A stretch of DNA of 64,000 nucleotides from Bradyrhizobium sp. sBnM-33 (GTDB lineage Bacteria > Pseudomonadota > Alphaproteobacteria > Rhizobiales > Xanthobacteraceae). Under the pieces are notes generated by a model. The model saw only the letters and a program-made list of their open reading frames with translations. It made no database searches and was not told where the DNA came from. Below are positions 61,247 to 64,000 of the stretch, in pieces. The stretch is taken from the NCBI RefSeq assembly GCF_032917945.1, contig NZ_CP136624.1, positions 3,968,001-4,032,000 of the forward strand. Direction: 5' to 3'. Each line of letters begins with the position of its first letter. The first letter of the stretch is position 1. A program made the position numbers and the translations under genes.

Positions 61247-61432
61247 TCAGCGTGCCTTCAGGAAGCTCTCGCCGGAGTCGCAGGGCGTGCAGCGGTAGGT
61301 CAGCACGTCGTAATTCTGGTCGCGCGGCTCGATCGTGGCGAACCGCATCTGTGCGCCGCATTTCATGCACGGCATTTCTATGCTGGTTTGAAAGCGCGTG
61401 CAGGTCGGCGTCGGTCGGAATGCTTGCCGCAT
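61247..61432 (-). CDS. Small zinc-ribbon protein
   Basis: A 61-residue protein. The start MRQAFRPTPTC at 61432 has GGAG 6 nt upstream; MPCMKCGAQ at 61375 is an alternative. The C-terminus has MPCMKCGAQMRF and TYRCTPCDSGESFL, two CxxC pairs about 25 residues apart, typical of a zinc ribbon. Comparable small proteins are common in rhizobia but unnamed. It ends back to back with the plus-strand gene at 61040-61246. Confidence 0.65.
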   Translation of the reverse strand: MRQAFRPTPTCTRFQTSIEMPCMKCGAQMRFATIEPRDQNYDVLTYRCTPCDSGESFLKAR

Positions 61433-61690
61433 CTTATCTCCATGTCCCAAGAGAGACTTAAAACCAGAGACGCAACGCCACCGACAGCCGATCTCTAACC
61501 CCGAATCACTATGCCACACTGTTGCCACCATTGGGATCGGGCACCGTACCCGTACGGCTACGGGCCGCGAGGGAAGGAATAATTCCTTGGGCTTTCTCTG
61601 AAATTTGGGCCGGCGCATGCCGGCCGCCGCGGTCTATCTCGGAGCTCGGTCCAATACGGCGCAGACGCAGCCGGGAATTATGCTAACCTG

Positions 61691-61706
61691 CCAATGTCGA
61701 CATTGG
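61691..61706. promoter_or_regulatory. Perfect 16-bp palindrome over the phasin ribosome-binding site
   Basis: CCAATGTCGACATTGG reads the same on both strands. Its last GG is the start of GGAG, the probable ribosome-binding site of the phasin gene (ATG 61717). It could be a repressor operator or an RNA hairpin that hides that site. Confidence 0.55.
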
Positions 61707-61716
61707 AGAAGCGACC

Positions 61717-62070
61717 ATGACTGAACCGAAACTTGAAGTCCCGGCCGAGCTGCGCGAGCTGGCCGAGAGAACCATCGATCAGGCAGAAAAAGCGTTCGGC
61801 ATGTTCTTCGATGCCGCCGGAAAATCCATGACGTCTATGCCGGGTGCGGGTACGGAAATGTCCAGGCAGGCGCTGTCGTTCACCGAACAGAATATGAAGG
61901 CTGCATTCGAGCACGCCCGCAAGCTGGTTCATGCGACCGATCTTCAGGAAGCGATGCGGATCCAGTCCGAATTCCTGCGCAGCCAGTTCACCACCGCCGG
62001 CGAACATATGCGACAAATCACTGGCGGCGTCATATCGGCCGCAAAGGATTCGACAAAGAGCAAGGTCTGA
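61717..62070 (+). CDS. Phasin family protein
   Basis: A 117-residue helical protein with the phasin profile: MTEPKLEVPAELRELAERTI, a helix with AEKAFGMFFDAAGKSM, then FTEQNMKAAFEHARKLVHAT and IQSEFLRSQFTTAGEHMRQI. Phasins coat polyhydroxybutyrate granules and steer their number and size, or bind membranes. Length and motif are normal. The palindrome at 61691-61706 may regulate it. The gene downstream on the other strand begins 8 bp away at its 3' end. Confidence 0.88.
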   Translation: MTEPKLEVPAELRELAERTIDQAEKAFGMFFDAAGKSMTSMPGAGTEMSRQALSFTEQNMKAAFEHARKLVHATDLQEAMRIQSEFLRSQFTTAGEHMRQITGGVISAAKDSTKSKV

Positions 62071-62078
62071 AAGATCTG

Positions 62079-62333
62079 CTAGCGGCGACGTCCAATCGCG
62101 ACGCCGAAGAGAAAAGCGACGAACAGACTGGCCAGCGGCGCTTCGCGAGTGATTGCACTGATGGTCGAGAGCGGCATTCCCGGTTTCCGTGCCGCTGCGA
62201 TCGCATTACTGAGACGATCGACCGCAGCTTGCAGTCCGGCGGATACTTCCGTCAGCGTGCGTGACACGTCGGTCGCCGTATCAATGGCGCGTTCCGCCAT
62301 GCCGGGCTGGGATGGTCCTGAGGTCTCATTCAC
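62079..62333 (-). CDS. Small protein with C-terminal membrane helix
   Basis: An 84-residue protein beginning MNETSGPSQPGMAERAIDTA. It has an amphipathic helix (VSAGLQAAVDRLSNAIAAA) and one C-terminal transmembrane segment (PLASLFVAFLFGVAIGRRR). The pattern, ending in the GxxxGRR-like motif, is that of DUF883/ElaB-type stress-related membrane proteins. That assignment is by layout only. It is convergent with the phasin gene. Confidence 0.6.
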   Translation of the reverse strand: MNETSGPSQPGMAERAIDTATDVSRTLTEVSAGLQAAVDRLSNAIAAARKPGMPLSTISAITREAPLASLFVAFLFGVAIGRRR

Positions 62334-62504
62334 GATTGGAACTCACTTCGATGGCTTGGCAATCGCCGAGCGGCAGCTGACGTTGCGACAATGCGTGGCC
62401 AATGCATTAGTTCCCGGAGGTCCCACCTTGGCAGGGTCGACGAGGGAACCTTCGTCAGGCTCGGGACTTGTATTTAGTCAGAAGAAAGCAACGCGGATTT
62501 TCCG

Positions 62505-62789
62505 ATGGCGACGGAATATACTGAAGACCACTTAACCAGAAGCGGTGGCGCGCCATTGAAGGTAGCGATTGGTGTCGCCATTCTCGGCGTGCTCGGGATG
62601 CTGATCGTTGACCACGGGCCGTGGAACAAGCCCAAAGTACAGCACCCCATGTTCGCCAATTACAGCACCACTGGGGAAGCTGCACGGGCGGCCGGTGCGC
62701 AGGTCATGCCGACCGAACCGAAGCTCGAGGTGGAGCCTGAACCGCCCGTGCCAAAGCCAGTTCATCCGGCTAACCCAGCCCCTCGTTAG
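62505..62789 (+). CDS. Small single-span membrane protein
   Basis: A 94-residue protein with ATG at 62505. Residues 19-36 form one hydrophobic helix (LKVAIGVAILGVLGMLIVDH), followed by a Pro/Glu-rich tail (PTEPKLEVEPEPPVPKPVHP) likely in the periplasm. No family recognised. A weak AG-rich stretch precedes the start. Divergent from the membrane protein gene at 62079-62333. Confidence 0.55.
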   Translation: MATEYTEDHLTRSGGAPLKVAIGVAILGVLGMLIVDHGPWNKPKVQHPMFANYSTTGEAARAAGAQVMPTEPKLEVEPEPPVPKPVHPANPAPR

Positions 62790-62951
62790 AGAATGACAGT
62801 TGACACGCGGGCGGGCAAATCATCGGCATAGTGGCACCATCACGCAAATTCACAGGGGCTTCCGGAACGAGCATGGCAGCGAACGCTGACGACGCGCCCC
62901 CATCATGCAGCAAAGCTGCCGCCACTAATACGACCCGCGGGTGGTCGTTTG

Positions 62952-63428
62952 CTACTCAGGAGGTCCGCCCCGGCTGGTGGTTGGAAGCGATACCGCCGAC
63001 GGCCCTGGTATCGGCTTCGACTTTGTTCCCCGATCTCCCCTGAACTCTGTCCAGATGCCAGCGAATGCGCACAGCGGTCGTTCAGCGCAAAGCAGACCAC
63101 GTCTTTCTTCGGTCTCCGGGTCGGCTCGGGCGCGTACTCGGCGAAGCTGTTGAACGGCACTAAGCATCTCTTCTCTGGCTTTAACCAGCCGCGCCAATGT
63201 AGTGACGGCGTATTGCGAACGTTCGTGACCGGCGAGCCGCCAGTGCGCGGCGGTGGCGGCATCCCCCAGCGCATCAGCGTCAGTTCGCGGCCACCTTCTG
63301 CATTGCGCACCACTGGCGCAGGATAGCCCGGGAATACGCCGGGCATCGGCGGTAAGTTGCCGACGTATCGATAGATGACGCGGAGCGCGCGGATGGCCTG
63401 TTGATTTCGTGGTGATGCTGTAGATGGG
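62952..63428 (-). pseudogene. Broken SRAP (YedK/HMCES-type) gene
   Basis: The central part reads PPMPGVFPGYPAPVVRNAEG, ELTLMRWGMPPPP, and LVPFNSFAEYAPEP, which are hallmarks of SOS-response-associated peptidases that crosslink to abasic sites. The N-terminal start MCNLYSITT is incomplete: YSITTK at about 63415 is followed by a frame change before QAIRALRVIYRYVGNLPP. A second frame change near 63190 leads to FAGIWTEF and then ends after a few more residues. The catalytic Cys2 is missing because the IS110 element begins there. Confidence 0.7.
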
Positions 63429-64000
63429 GTGATTGCGGTTGCTGCTCGAAAGGCTCAGCCTGGAAGGGAAGCCGGCGAGCCGGCGGCAGCAGGAGCGGGA
63501 ACATGAAGCACTATGTCGGTCTGGATGTTTCGCTAAAGGAGACGGCTATCTGTGTTGTGGACGAGAATGGCGTCGTCATTCGCGAGGGCAAAACATTTTC
63601 GGAACCGGAGGCTATTGTTGCCTGGCTCAACGAAAGCGGATTGCCCCTTGCCAAGGTCGGGATTGAGATTGGTGGTCTCGCTCGTTGGCTGTACGGCGAA
63701 CTGCGTGCTGCCGGCTTACACGCAGTCTGCATCGATCCCCGAAGACTGCGCGGCGTGACTAGGACGATGCCGATTAAGACCGATCGAAACGACGCTCGCG
63801 CTATTGCGCAGGTAATGCGGGTCGGCTGGTACACCGTTGTTCATATCAAGGGTGACGTGAGCCAGGAGCTACGAATGCTTCTCAATAATCGCAAGACGCT
63901 TTTGATTAAGCAGATCGATATCGAGAATGAAATTCGGGGCGTCTTACGCGTCTTCGGCTTAAAGCTGTCTGGTCGTATATCTCAAGTAACGTTTGAGCAG
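63429..64000 (+). mobile_element. IS110-family element, left part (continues beyond window)
   Basis: The DEDD transposase gene starts at 63503 and the window ends inside it. The left edge is placed near 63429, where SRAP-like coding sequence stops. No terminal inverted repeat is seen, as is usual for IS110. Confidence 0.6.
63503..64000 (+). CDS. IS110-family transposase, N-terminal part
   Basis: ATG at 63503 with GGAG 8 nt upstream; the reading frame is open to the end of the window (166 codons). It begins MKHYVGLDVSLKETAICVVD, and carries the RuvC-like DEDD residues in VGLDVS, VGIEIGG and KTDRNDARAIAQ. IS110 transposases use these with a C-terminal serine-type domain that lies beyond the window. 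Partial at the 3' end. Confidence 0.9.
   Translation, partial: MKHYVGLDVSLKETAICVVDENGVVIREGKTFSEPEAIVAWLNESGLPLAKVGIEIGGLARWLYGELRAAGLHAVCIDPRRLRGVTRTMPIKTDRNDARAIAQVMRVGWYTVVHIKGDVSQELRMLLNNRKTLLIKQIDIENEIRGVLRVFGLKLSGRISQVTFEQ

Noticed and set aside
1..64000. CRISPR arrays, tRNA or rRNA genes
   Set aside because: No regularly spaced repeats with unique spacers were found, and no tRNA or rRNA signature was recognised on reading. A tRNAscan or Rfam search would be decisive.

Overview
The window looks like a Bradyrhizobium-type alphaproteobacterium (Hyphomicrobiales). It has a GC-rich core with a phasin, OpgC, a GcrA-like regulator, a methanethiol S-methyltransferase-like protein, Liv-type ABC transport and CoA-linked catabolism. 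Next to this lies an IS-littered, gene-poor stretch of the kind found in rhizobial symbiosis or genomic islands. No nod, nif, fix or type III secretion gene and no tRNA or rRNA was recognised, so the symbiotic label is inference.

Positions 1 to about 26.4 kb are accessory DNA. Genes are sparse and small, many are broken, and small GC-rich terminator hairpins recur. Recognisable items are an epoxide hydrolase, a GAF-repeat protein, a decayed and an intact H-NS gene, an inverted duplication (7.5-8.0 kb and 13.6-14.2 kb) carrying a 72-aa protein, and a secreted glycine-rich repeat protein whose frame is broken at a C8 tract. There is also a family 16 glycanase with 13-residue repeats, an isolated glycosyltransferase and an IS66 element with intact 8-bp target duplications but a frameshifted tnpC.

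Positions 26.6-42.2 kb hold a catabolic locus. A minus-strand arm (acyl-CoA ligase, TetR regulator, SDR, 4-hydroxyacetophenone monooxygenase-like Baeyer-Villiger enzyme, DsbA-like isomerase) diverges from a plus-strand arm (Liv-type ABC transporter, CoA transferase, crotonase, MaoC hydratase, CitE-like lyase, thiolase). A 23-bp imperfect palindrome lies between the arms. The set suggests uptake of a carboxylate or ketone, Baeyer-Villiger oxidation, CoA activation and beta-oxidation-like cleavage.

Positions 42.2-64 kb are core-like: a two-component system, a DUF4173 membrane protein, a membrane-anchored GH3 enzyme, OpgC, a phage-type regulatory module (S24 repressor, GcrA-like protein, sigma-like protein, with repeated operator boxes in three promoter spacers), a BamA paralogue, a ToxR-like TPR regulator, an MddA-like methyltransferase, a GFA protein, a second CoA transferase, an FMN hydroxyacid oxidase and a phasin. 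The window ends with an IS110 element that appears to interrupt a decayed SRAP (YedK-type) gene.
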